Positions 23,376 to 35,291 of a stretch of 64,000 nucleotides of DNA are shown here, one piece after another. The notes under the pieces were generated by a model. That model was not told the DNA's origin and searched no databases. It worked only from the letters and a program-made list of their open reading frames with translations. This DNA comes from Paramecium pentaurelia (Eukaryota > Ciliophora > Oligohymenophorea > Peniculida > Parameciidae): the NCBI GenBank assembly GCA_905183005.1, contig CAJJDO010000171.1, positions 92,228 through 156,227 of the forward strand. The letters are read 5' to 3'. The stretch's first letter is position 1. The number at the start of each line of letters is the position of its first letter. The position numbers and the translations under genes are program-made.

Positions 23376-24801
23376 ATGAGTAGTTAATTTGAAGCTGATG
23401 ATTAAATGTTATATGCAGATGATTCTTAATTTATTGAATAAATAACTTAGAAACTATCAAAGATTAGAAATAATCTAGGAATAGACATTTATGACTAAGA
23501 AAATCTGAAAACTCCATAATCTGAGTAATCTGATAGAAATAATGAGCATAATACTTTTGGAAGAGAAAAGAAAACAACAGAATCTAAAAATAATTTATAA
23601 GATGTTTAGGAACTTAATTTTATTACAAGCTCAAAGCATAAGAATAATAATAATAATAACAATAATAATGATTATTAATATTCAGGTTAAAGTGGCAAAG
23701 AAGAATAACCATATTAGATATCATAATCAGGAACTAAGGATGATATATTACCATAATAAATTAGTTTTTTGTAAAATAAATTAGAAGCTCTAAAATAAAT
23801 TTGTAATATTTTGGTTTTTATTTTAGATCCGACATAAGGTTAAGATTAAGCTAGTTTTCTTGAGAGAGAGAATGTCTATTTAAAAATAGAATTGGAATTA
23901 AAATCAAAATAGGAGAGATTCTTAAGATAATAATTAACAACATTAACAGAAGAATATAATTTGAAATAATAATAATTACAATAAAGTGTTTAAGATTTAA
24001 AATAACAACATGAAGAATTTGTATAGGCTACAGATTTAACTTAAGATATTAAATAATATATTCTATCATTAGAATCAGATTTGCATTTGACTAAAGGGGA
24101 ATTAGATTTATTTACATAAAGATTAGCTAAAGAATAATCAGAAAAAGAAATACTCTAGAATTAAAATAATAATATTCATAATAAAGCTAAAGAAGAATTC
24201 TAAAAACTTTATGAAAAAGCATTTAAAGAGTTATAATTTATGTGTTAAGCTTTGAGTTCAGAATTACTTACTGAATAAATTGATAAAAAAGTAAATAGAA
24301 TTTCTTAATAAACTAATTTATCTAAAATGTATCAAGATCTCATTGATGAAAAAATGATTTTGGTATCTGTTTACATTATTTTAGGAAACTAAAATTGACA
24401 ACCTTGAAAATCAATTAGAATCATATTAAAATAAACAATTTAGTATTAGTTATGCTCCATCAATCAAATCTATATATGAGAAAAGATTACATGTTATGAA
24501 ACAAGGTTTATTGCATTGGAAAACTAGAACATAATAAATTGAATAAATTGTACTTTAATGGATTCAAAAATTGAAATAAGAAAATTAATAGTTAAAAACA
24601 TCACTTATAAAGAAATAAAATAAAATGTTTGTTGTATTTGAAAATTTATTAAGAGAAATCTATTAATAATTTGAATAAGATAAATTTATTTAAATGGAAG
24701 AGATTAAAAAATTATAAGAATAAAAAGTAGATGATCAAATAAAAATTACAAAACTTAGATCAACAATTCAATAATAATAAAATAAAACTAAAAAAAGATG
24801 A
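23376..24801 (+). CDS. Glutamine-rich coiled-coil protein (459 aa)
   Basis: Starts ATG 23376-23378 (MSSQFEADDQMLYADDSQF) and ends TGA 24799-24801; introns 23803-23826 (24 nt) and 24363-24384 (22 nt) give exactly 460 codons. The first ~100 residues are acidic and polar, with a poly-Asn run at ~23648-23670. From ~residue 150 onward it is a nearly continuous coiled coil (FLERENVYLKIELELKSK, KLYEKAFKELQFM, FVVFENLLREIYQQFEQD). No motor, kinase or membrane motif is visible. Long coiled-coil proteins of this type in ciliates are often cytoskeletal or basal-body associated, but no specific family is recognised. Its stop is 73 bp from the stop of the convergent RING/B-box gene. Confidence 0.75.
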
Positions 24802-24874
24802 TAATAATTATAATTCAATTTACTCTTAAAAAAAATATTATATAAATATAATAGATTATCAAATTAAAACTAAG

Positions 24875-26775
24875 TCATATGGCTATGATCAATCCGTATT
24901 TCTTTATTTCATCTACTTTTCTCTTTACTCTTGATAAATTTATGATATTTTGATTTAGATATATCTAATTTAAAGATTAATGCTGCATAGTTTTAGAGTA
25001 TTTTTTACCTAAAATAATATATTTTTTATATTTATTTTACATAAATCAAGAATAGTATCTATAACTTTATCAGTTAGCATGTTACTTGATAAATTTATAG
25101 TTTATATTTAATTATTCTCCTAATCATTTTCATTTTATTTCTCTATCAATTCAGTCAATAATTATTAAGCTGCTCCATCTTATATTTTATTTTTTGCCAA
25201 TTTTAATACTCTTAAATTTTTTGTTTTTTTTATAATAGTAATTAAAGATAACAATCCTTCATCTCCTAATTCTGCTTAACTAAAATCACATTAATCTAAA
25301 TTATCTCCTTTTAGTTTAACAATCAAAGGTTAAAATTTTTCATTAATTTTCTTTTATTTCATTGATCTTCTAATTGGTGAAGGAGATACTGTTCTTCTAG
25401 TAGCTAATGTAGTTGCTGAAGGTGATTTCTTTAAATTATTTAAGTATTAATCATCTAATTCTTATGATGTCAAAGGTTGATCTGTTCTTTAATGATTAGA
25501 ATAAGATAATTATTAATATGGTTAATTTAATTATTATTACTATTATTGAACATATAGAAATTATTATTATTATTGTTATTATTATTATTATAATTAAAAT
25601 TATTAATTTAATTATTATTTATATTATTAATTTTCTTAATATTATTTGATCCATAATTCCATTTAATTTTAATTTAAGGGATCTTAAATTATAGAACTAT
25701 TAATATCTTTAAGTAATGAACATTCAGTTATTGATTCAAGTCTTGATAATGAATTTTCTAATCTGAATTGAGGATCTTTTTAATAAACAATTAAATGAGT
25801 ATTAATAAATTATTCTAAATCACTTTTAATTTCTAAATGTATTTCTCTATAAGATGGTTCATCTATTTTTAGTAATATTTATTATTTAGTAGTTTCTAAT
25901 TCCTTTAAATATTATGCACCAATTAACATCAATTCATTAGTTGAAGATATTGATATTAATTCAAATGGAATAGAATTAGATTTTTATTATTCTTCATAAT
26001 AATGTATTCTATCTTTACTAGTCATTCTCCATAATTCTACTTTTCTTTAAACATCAATAAAAGCTTCTGTTATATATTTATTATAAAGTTCTTAAGAATG
26101 TATTATTTTCTCTTTGCATTCTGATATTATTTTATTTCTTTTGTTATCTAATATTTATGTTAATTCATCAAAAAATTAATTGACTTACTTGATCTAAATA
26201 TCCAAATTAGATTAAAAATGTAATTCAATTTTATTAAAATATTAAGACATTTCAAATGTTTCATTTGCTGCTTTATCTAGTCTTTCTGACATATCTTTTA
26301 ATTCATCAATTCTTCTAATAATCTTTTTTAATGCATCTTCTAAATTAACAACTTTATGATCTGCATGATCTCCAAATAATGCACATTTTGCACAAATTCT
26401 TACACGATGATCAACACAAACAACATCCATTTTTTCACCATGTTTCTTACATCTATCAGAATCTTATTCAATTTCTGTTTACTTTGGAGAATTGTTCATT
26501 ACGATTTTTCTGTTTGTTGGTCTATTTTTTATTATCTATAACAAAGCAAAGTTTTTAGGGAATTCATTCATTTAATTTCTTGTTACTTGTACACTGCAAT
26601 AATAATTCAAATATATTTACCCATCTTCTTTACATACAAATTAATTTCCATTTTTTAATTTTACAGTTAGGCATTCAGCACAAACACTGTGACCACAATC
26701 AGGTAATAGGAATGGCTCCCTTTGAATGGAGAAATATTCCTTGCAAAATTAACAAGCGAATAATTCAGAATTCAT
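24875..26775 (-). CDS. RING / B-box / coiled-coil / leucine-rich protein, TRIM-like (615 aa)
   Basis: Likely E3 ubiquitin ligase. Domains in order: RING-type zinc finger at residues 8-55 (CQFCKEYFS, PDCGHSVCAECLTVKL, FVCKEDG), the linker NEFPKNFALLQIIKNR that often follows RING in this class, and a B-box at ~100-140 (DRCKKHGEKMDVVCVDH, RICAKCALFGDHADHKV). Then come coiled coils at ~145-330, a polyQ-rich stretch (~residues 350-385, encoded near 25541-25625), and a C-terminal part with leucine-rich-repeat character (NLRVLKLAKNKIQDGAA, IQTINLSSNMLTDKVID). Introns: 26594-26620 (27 nt, CAG) and 24983-25008 (26 nt, CAG); exons total 616 codons with stop. Start ATG 26773-26775; stop TGA 24875-24877. 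The LRR tail in place of the animal PRY/SPRY is unusual; substrate unknown. Confidence 0.85.
25541..25625 (-). repeat. Polyglutamine-coding trinucleotide repeat
   Basis: Runs of att/attatt on the plus strand are TAA/CAA glutamine codons on the coding strand of the RING/B-box gene. They encode two blocks of consecutive Gln separated by a short FLYV segment. The mix of TAA and CAA would limit slippage compared with a pure repeat. Confidence 0.75.
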
Positions 26776-27530
26776 TATAGATTAATTTAATATGAGAAAT
26801 TAATTATTCAATCTCATTACTATTTTCATTATTGAAAATAGTTAAATATTAACAATTATTCTTTAAATCAAAAAAATCACTAATCATTTACTCTTTATTA
26901 TTCATTATTACAATTACATCATTATTCCTTATTACTCATTTTAAACATACTATTAAAACCAAATTGTAGAATTAAATAATTTACAATTATTAAATCATTT
27001 TTCATTAATCCTATTGTCGATTATACAAATTTGTTATTTTTATCAATATCTTTATATCCAGTATTAAACTCCATAATTTATTTTACTATTCATAATAAAA
27101 TTATTCTTTAATTTTCTTTCTTATCTACTTCAATTTTTGAAAAACTTTATTTTTTATAAAATTTCATTTACAATAATTATAATCATTATATTCGTGTATT
27201 TTATTTACTATTTAACTAAATCATTAAGGTAAGATAGAATTAACTAATAATTTTTTCAAAAGGATATGCCTTTTTAAACATTCTATGAATTACCATAATT
27301 ATGATTCTGTAATAATAGTTCAATCAAAATATTGATTCAATTATTATTGAGGCTTAATCATTATATTTGATTATTAATTCATTCTAACAATTGATTTAAA
27401 TTCTGTAAAAATTAATTATTAATTTTTGATATTAATCAATTTTCAGAAGTTAAAAGATTTAATTGATTAACAGTAAATATAAATACGTCACATTAATTGA
27501 AAAAAAGCGTTAATATTTTACATTAAATAA
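26776..27530. other. Intergenic, AT-rich
   Basis: A 755-bp region between the start of the minus-strand RING/B-box gene and a possible small plus-strand gene. No convincing coding frame or RNA gene; it presumably contains divergent promoters. Confidence 0.5.
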
Positions 27531-27712
27531 ATGAAAACTAAGCTTTTATTGATTATCTTATTATCAATAATAGTTATTCCAATTGAAAGTAAGAGATAAT
27601 GTAGATCAATTTCAGAATATGCTACTGGAATTTGCTGTGCCTTTACTATGATAAGATTAATATCTAGTGATTCAAATATAGTTTATTAGACATGCAGAAA
27701 CTAGGATATTGA
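27531..27712 (+). CDS. Possible small secreted protein with signal peptide (about 52 aa)
   Basis: ATG 27531-27533 opens a classic signal peptide: Lys-charged start then LLLIILLSIIVIPIES, followed by KRQCRSISEYATGICCAF with three cysteines. The unspliced frame stays open without homology into the next gene's 3' region. Removing a 23-nt segment at about 27666-27688 (GTGATT...TTAG) brings in a TGA at 27710-27712. That intron starts GTG, which is unusual, so the 3' end is uncertain. The signal-peptide character is the main evidence. Confidence 0.4.
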
Positions 27713-27916
27713 ATTTAAATTTATATATATTCTCATTTTTTTCACAATAAAATTTAGATATTATTAATCTTAATAATTTTATTATATATCTGAAACAATA
27801 TAAGTTTAGGTTAAGTAGTAAATTAATTATATTTAAGAGAATTCAAAAAAATTAATTATTTTATTTATTAAAATTTTAATACTATATACTTATACATATA
27901 TCTATAATATAAAATA

Positions 27917-29341
27917 TCACATCCAAGGAATTGGCAACTCATTAGCCAATTCAATAACTTTTTATTTTAGAGGCATCCATTTATCCTAATTTTCTGTTGC
28001 CCATTATTTTATGTCAACTGTAACAGTCTAAACCAATTCGACTGATTATTTTATGATTTCAGCTATTCTTGTGAAATGTTCTTTAGTAGCTTATCTAACT
28101 GACAATGGTATTGATCTATTTATTAATAATATAAAATACCCTATTCTTAATGCTCTTTGATATGGAACTGTATCAAAAGGAACAAAGTTTTTATTACATT
28201 ATATATTAATTAAACTTAAGATATATTCCATTTTAACAGCATCAACATTTAAATTTCTTAAGTCTAATAAAATTAAGTGATTTTCAGTTCCTCCTGCAAT
28301 CAAACCAAATCCTAATCTCTAAAATTCTGCTGCAAAATGTTTATTATTATCTAAAACTTACTACTATAGTTATTTAAATGATGGAGATTAAGCTTCTTTT
28401 AATGCCACAGCAATAGCAGTAATTGTATGAAAATGTGCTCCAGCTACTAATCCTGGGGCAACAGATTCATCTATTCTATTTTTATATTATAATTTATAAT
28501 AAATTAAACTGCCTCTAGGTCCTCGTAAACTATCTTAAAAAAAAAGGAATTATACGATTTATGAGTAGTAGTCATTACAACATCTGCAAAAGGGAATGGA
28601 GATGGAATAACTCCTGCAGACATTAAACCACTTACATGAGCTATATCTGCTAATAAAATAGCTCCAACTTAATCACAAATATTTCTAAATCTTTCATAAT
28701 TGATTAATTTGCTATATGCTGAACAACCAGCAACAATTAATTTTGGTTTAAATGATTTAGCTAATAATTCAATTTTATCATAATCAATTTCTTATGTTTT
28801 CTAAAAGATTAAATCACACTATTTACTTCATTAAGTTAATAAAATAAGACTTCAAATATTTTACTAACAGCAGATAATTTCTTTTCTCCTACCTAATAAC
28901 CATGAGAAAAGTGTCCACCTTATTAAAATTCCATACTCATTATTCTATCCTTTGGTTCCAATAAACCTAAAAATATAGCTAAATTAGCAGTAGATCCACT
29001 TCCCATCTATACATTAACTCCCCATTATTAAGAATCTAATTAAAATGCTGCCAATGCTCTATCTTGACATAGTTTTTCCATATCATCATAATTTTCTACT
29101 TGAGGTGCATATTTGCTTCCTTAAGGACCTATTGTAATAAAATATATTAAATATTACCTGGAGCATATCTAGAACTAAATACACATGATAATGCTTCAGC
29201 TACTGCTCTAGATGTATAATTTTCACTAGGAATTAAATTTATACTATTTTATTGTAAATCCTTTTCTTTCTCAATTAATTAATAAACTTCTTAATCTTAT
29301 TACTAGATTGTTTGTTTAGAATCTGAGTGTAAATTAATCAT
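27917..29341 (-). CDS. Serine hydroxymethyltransferase, divergent (439 aa)
   Basis: PLP enzyme interconverting serine and glycine while making methylene-tetrahydrofolate. Conserved motifs: LIPSENYTSRAVAEALSC, WGVNVQMGSGSTANLAIFLG, GGHFSHGY, KPKLIVAGCSAYSK, LLADIAHVSGLMSAGVIPSP, and the PLP-lysine motif VVMTTTHKSLRGPRG with Lys at residue 243. Introns: 29129-29157, 28801-28826, 28530-28555 and 28116-28139; exons total 440 codons with stop at 27917-27919. The last intron is a multiple of three without TGA and is placed by homology (ALRIG joined to SIPLSVRQ). The usual RYYGG.E segment reads GSKYAPQVENYDDME here, so part of the substrate-binding region has changed. With no targeting sequence before MINLHSD it is probably cytosolic. 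Confidence 0.9.
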
Positions 29342-29574
29342 TATTTATTTTTGATTAAATTAATTTATATCACATATATTTATTATGTCTTTATAAAATA
29401 TTATGTCTCTTAATTTATAAGATTCTTAAATCCAATAATTGAGCATTTAAAAGAAGATATTCATTCATTTATATAGACAATATACATGTATATAACTAAA
29501 ATAATAAACAAATTGATTATCTTATAAATAAGAAAATATATTAAATCCTTAAAATTAAATTTAATGTATAATGA

Positions 29575-31140
29575 TCAGAATGAACACCTCCAAATGGTGA
29601 GACAACTTGATTTTTTAGTCCATGTTGCTAATATTGCCCCTTCATTATTTAAAGTACCTTATATATAGGTATCATTAAATTAATCTACATGGGCTTAATA
29701 ATACTTTAATTAATTCGTATTATCACTTATTTTAATAAAGTTTAAAACTTAACCTGCTTACTTCATGATAAAGCCTTTATTAAAATTGTAAATAATAGGT
29801 TATCTTGAATCCCCTTGACTTATATTTTTTATGTAACTCTATTTCAATTCTTAAGTAAGTGAATATTCTCCAGTTTCCTTGTTTAAAATATAGAATTCAA
29901 GTATTTAAGAAATACTTGGTTAGAACACAAATTTATTATTACTGATATAACAGAGTTTGCTTCCAATTTAATTTGCTTAGATCATTTATTTGACCATCCA
30001 ATTATTAAGTTCCTTTTATTCAATAACTAATATAAAATTAGAAAATCCACATGATATTACTTAATTTCCTTCTGGATTAATTGATAAATCATAAACTGCC
30101 CCATTTAATTCGTTTATTGTCTAAAAACATTACCATGAAGAATTAGATGATTATGACCAAAATTTTATAGTTTTATCTATGCTTCCAGAAATAATCACTG
30201 TATTTAAAGGATTTATTTTGCAACAGAGAACTCCATCCATATGTCCTTTTAATTTTTAAAGATATTTTGGTCTTTAAAGAAGATTCAATGATTCTAATCT
30301 TAAGAATGAATCATGAGAAGTTGATAAAAATAAAGATTCATTTTCAAAAATATTTAAAGAAGTAACGTTTCTTAAAATATGTGAAATAGTTTATATTTAT
30401 TTTACTTCTCCTCTACTAAAATTAAATACTTTTATTAATGAACCCAAACTCATCAATAAAAGAGAGTTATTTTTATTAAATGTCATTGCAAAAGATACAG
30501 TAGCCTCCTAAAGTTTCATACCACTAATACGTTCCAAATTTAAATTCCATTCTTTTTTAGAATAGTCATCAATATCTCTTAAATAACTTTTAATATCTGT
30601 ATATGCACATATTACTTATAATTAATTCAACTAAGATTATACACTATTGACATAAAAAGTATTAAGATCTTTGATCTATGCTTAATATTAAGGATCATAA
30701 TTTGTTATTTTAGGATCCTTTTGATTTTCTATAAACTTTTCAATTTCTTATAAGAAACTATATTGTGCTTCTATAGTTTTTTGATTTTCTAAACTTTAAA
30801 TCCATTCAAAAGTTATATTGAAGAATTGATCAATTTTTTCCATAAAATTTTATTTTATAGTTTGAAGGCATTGTTAAATTGATTCAATAATATTTTTTTA
30901 CTTTTATACATAAGTTACAAATGTAGCAAGCTTATTTCTTTATTAATTGTCTAAGTATATTTTAAAATCATTAATTTTCATTTTTAAAACATATTAATTT
31001 TTTTCTGTATAACATTATTCACATATTAGTCTTTCTTCTTAAGGGCATTAATAATCCAAGATTAAGTGAGTGACTGGAGAATACCTCATGCACATACATT
31101 TAAAGTCTTCCAAATTTTCTATCATTTAGGGTTTAATCAT
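29575..31140 (-). CDS. WD40-repeat protein with N-terminal B-box-like zinc motif (521 aa)
   Basis: A single exon of 522 codons runs from ATG 31138-31140 to TGA 29575-29577. Near residues 15-45 a short Cys/His set (CMCMRYSP, CPQEERLICEQCYTE) resembles a B-box. Coiled coil follows at ~60-150 (ESIQQCLQTIKQNFMEKIDQ). From ~200 on WD40 repeats appear; the clearest is LQKLKGHMDGVLCCKINPLN followed by VIISGSIDKTIKFW, then weaker blades (GAVYDLSINPEGNQVISCG). Such proteins are scaffolds. A shorter paralogue with the same blade sequence lies at 36495-37565 on the other strand. No enzymatic motif. Confidence 0.85.
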
Positions 31141-31689
31141 TTAAATCTTTTATTATTTAGATAATATTATTGTACTTTTTAATATATATATATAATAAAT
31201 AATACAAAATAAAATCAAAACTACTAAATCCATTTAATATAATTATTATTATAAAAAATAATACTTTCTAATAATCAAATTAGAATCAAAGAAAATTAAT
31301 ATTAAATACTTAATTCATCATTCAAAGAATAAAAATAGTAAAAACTATATATGTTTTAGTAAAGCAATAATTGATATACAAAAAATATATGAAATCAATT
31401 ATTAATCATTTTAATCTAATATTTCATTTTATAATTACTATCTCAAAAATAGGAAAACATATATAATATATATATTGTGATTAGTAAATATTGATTATCA
31501 CATAAGTGAAAATAAATACTCATATATATTTTAATCATAATATATAATTGTATTATTTATTATCCATTTTAAATGTAAAAATCTTATTTAACAGATTTTT
31601 AGATTAAAATTAACTAATCCTTTATTAAATAATTATCATTACAAAATAAAAAATATATATATGATTACAAAATATGATTTATCAATATT
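31141..31689. other. Intergenic, AT-rich
   Basis: 549 bp between the WD40 gene start and the stop of the large cysteine-rich gene, both on minus. Contains several ATAT tracts; nothing else recognised. Presumed promoter of the WD40 gene. Confidence 0.5.
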
Positions 31690-34600
31690 TCATACATTTT
31701 AAACTATAACACGATGTTTTATTTCTACTAAAATCAAATGAGAATTTTTTCGAATTTATTTGAATTTTTCTTTTCCTTACTAGTATTTCTTATAAAAAGA
31801 ACAAATCCTTTCTTATATAATCATTATCAATTGCACAATGAGACCAATAGAGAGAATACTTATGTGAAACCAACCAAATTTAATTTTTAACTCTTAATTG
31901 ATATGCATTTCATAATCATTTACATATACAAGTGATGTTAATGTAAACAATATTATGGATCCTTCAACAATAAATTATACTAAAAAGTTTTACATTTCAA
32001 AAACTTTGCGATAATTATAAACAATTTTGAGACACAAAATACAAATGAATGTAATTAGCATAATCTATAAAATCTCTTATTTTTATAAGAATACTAAGAT
32101 CATAAGAAAACATGTTTATCTTAACAAATTTAAAATTTCATATCTTTTTACTAATAAAATCTTTTGTCTTCCATTTTAAATTGAAGTCTCTCTATTACAA
32201 GCAGAAATTATAATTAAAAAATAAGCTGTAAGGATGCATATACTTAATACAATTGAAATACTATCTCTTACATTAATAGAATCTATTGATTGAAGATATA
32301 AAAAAGTTTTAAAGAGCAAATCCCATCCATTAATTAATAATAATTTTTTGACACCATTAAAAGTGGCAAATTATTCTATGCTTAAGAGTGATTTTGCTAA
32401 TTTGTATAATCCATTAGATATTTTTGCAACATATTAATTTTTAATACATTTAGAGAAAATAGACATTTTTTTAACAAATGAATTTGTAAATATGTGATAA
32501 TAAAAAACTCTTTTCAACAAACTAATAATTGATATTAAAAGTAAACAAATTACACATTGAAACATCTACCACTATATATTTTCAAGGAGATCAGCATTAA
32601 GTTTATAGTAATTGAATTTTTCATAAGAAGATTTAAAATTAGATTCTACTTAGAAAAAAGAAAAAAAGTTTTAGATACTAAAATAAGCCATTAAAGTTTA
32701 ACTCTATAACAAATCACCTAATTCAAAATATATCAAAAGGTTTTTTGGAAACTCTAGATTCAAGTACCTTAAATATTGTTGATACTGCAATATGTTGATA
32801 ATTTATAAAAATAATTCAGATAAACCAAACAAAAGGGATACTATTGCAATACCTAATACAGTATATATAATCGATTTATTGACTTGTTACAATTTAATAG
32901 AATAGGCAGTTTAGACTTCATCTAAATAATTGGGTTTATTTAAGGTAATGTAATGATCATTAGGAGTTACTTACCCCCCATATTAATTAACAATTTATTA
33001 ATTTAATTTGATCTATAGTATTGGTTTGAATTCAAGTAATGTAAATATTTAAATAGCTATAACATAGTCTGGATTTGAAATTTATGGACCTGCTTCTTAA
33101 ATAATAGATATATTTAATTGTTATTTATCATTTGTAACATTTATAACATTTATTTCTATTGTACCACTAAGCACCATTTCAGATGTAGTCATAACTTATT
33201 CATTAAATTAAATCCTTACATATTATATATCTGATGTATAATTTAAAAATGTAAGTATTAATTTTGGATTTACATTAAAAGTACATTAACTAAGAATATC
33301 TATTGAATACTCTGAACATACCCAATTGAATTCAACCATAAAATTATAACAACCATCATTCGGTAAATCATTTCCATCATAACACATAACTATATCATTT
33401 TCCTCAAATAAAATTGTAATTTCTTAACATTAACCAGTTTTTATAAGTTCATATTATTGATCACAAATAAGACATTAACCTTAATAACAATCAAAACAAT
33501 TCAAAGGACATTAGTATTAACAATTGTGACAGCCATCATATTCAATATTATTACTATCATCACACTCTTCTTATAAAGTGACATATTAATCACCACAAAT
33601 TGAAACACATTCATTTTCAATTAATCTATATCCTTATTCACATTAATCATCATTACATTTTCCTTCTTAACAGTTGATGCAACCTTCAAAACATTAGAAT
33701 TTGCATTCAAAGCATCCATCAAATGGTATTAAATTACCATCATCACAATCTTCAAAATCAATAATTACAATCTTATCTCCACATTAAGGATTGCATTAAT
33801 TATCTATTAATTGAAATCCTCTTTAACATTCTAAACATTTCTTCAAATAACAAATATTACAACCCTAATCGCATTCAAAATTACAATTATAGCAACCATC
33901 ACCTTCTAAATTATTACCATCATCACATTTTTCTTTTGTATATGGAACTAAAAATTAATCTCCACAAACAGGTAAACACTAATAATCATCATTTAATTCA
34001 AAATTGCTTAAACATTCCAAACATTTGCCAAATTAACATACAAGACAGTTTTGATCACATTAAAATTTACATTCAAAACATCCATCATAAGATATATCAT
34101 TTCCATCATCACATTATTCCTCTCCTACTATAAGTTTATCACCACATTATGGTTAACAAATATTATTAAGTTCAATAAAATTCCAACCTTTATAACATTA
34201 ATTACATATTTCTTAAATAAAAAACATGCAACCAGGAAGGAAAGAGACAATAAAATTTTCCTCAAAATCGGCTACATAAATATCAATATCTCTTATATAT
34301 AATTCCGTTTATAAGGATTCAATTAGAATCTCTGATATTAAACCTTTCCAATCATCTATCAAAATTTCTATATGCCCATTTTAATTGTAAATAATTTTGT
34401 ATTAATTATTATTTAAGCAAATTTAAAAATTATTTGTATCAAATTTAAATAATCTTAAAAGGATTTATTATTTTTTTTACAAATATAGACGTCTTCTAAA
34501 TTTCATACCATAAATATAATCACAATTTGAGCATTAATCTGATTACCAAATATTTAATGGAAATCCCAATTCATCCCATTAATCAAATCCACTAATTAAA

Positions 34601-35291
34601 GATTATTAAAAAGATTATGTATGTTTGAGCCATTTTAAACATTCTGGATATTCATTATCTGAACATGCAAGGCATTCATCTGGACATTTCTCTATACTTA
34701 ATTTAAATGTTTTAATGCCCCATGATTACTTTTATAAAATTTCAGTTTTACATTCTCATTAGTTATATATTATGTATAAATATGTACCCAAGCACTTCTT
34801 TTTGTATGAGGAATTGTAAACTATATTGAATCAAGTTCATCATTATAAATAGATTCATCATCATCATCATCCTACAAGCTCCCAGTACCACAATAATCAG
34901 GGAATAAACCAGAATGTCGATAAGCTTTTTAGAAATACAAAGTATTATCAATTTCAATGTTTATTGAATCTAAAGTCCATTTATCTATTCTAAAAGTTAA
35001 AGATCAAAATTACATCCATAGCTCTATTTCAATTTTCAACATGTGATGAGGATCAAGGTCATTAAAAAATCTTGTAATCTAAGTATTCATTCCAAAACTC
35101 TTGGGGCCACCAAAAATGAATTCGAAGTTGCAAGTTCTGAACATTGCGATTTGCAAATTTGTGATATTCCAACCTAAAATAATAACAAAACTTATACAAT
35201 CCTAGTTTTAATCATTAGCATCAAAGGAATAGATTTAAACAAAACAACTGATCTTATTCATATATGCTAACCAAAAAAATATGTATAGCAT
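31690..35291 (-). CDS. Large cysteine-rich DUF4215-repeat membrane protein (1,184 aa)
   Basis: Probable surface protein with an extracellular Cys-rich region and a C-terminal multi-pass membrane domain. It begins with a hydrophobic signal sequence (MLYIFFWLAYMNKISCFVQI). After ~370 residues of non-repeat ectodomain there are four or five DUF4215 modules of the pattern CGD...EECDDGN...DGC.EC.FQC, for example CGDKIVIIDFEDCDDGNLIP and DGCFECKFQC, spaced about 50 residues and encoded at ~34170-33330. The last ~500 residues hold several long hydrophobic segments (YTVLGIAIVSLLFGLSELFL, FQCVICLLLISIISLL, IVLSICILTAYFLIIISAC, ILSIGLIVQLIMII). Introns 34990-35013 (24 nt with internal TGA) and 34729-34751 (23 nt, AAG acceptor) give 1,185 codons. 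Same architecture as the plus-strand gene at 39353. Ligand unknown. Confidence 0.85.
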
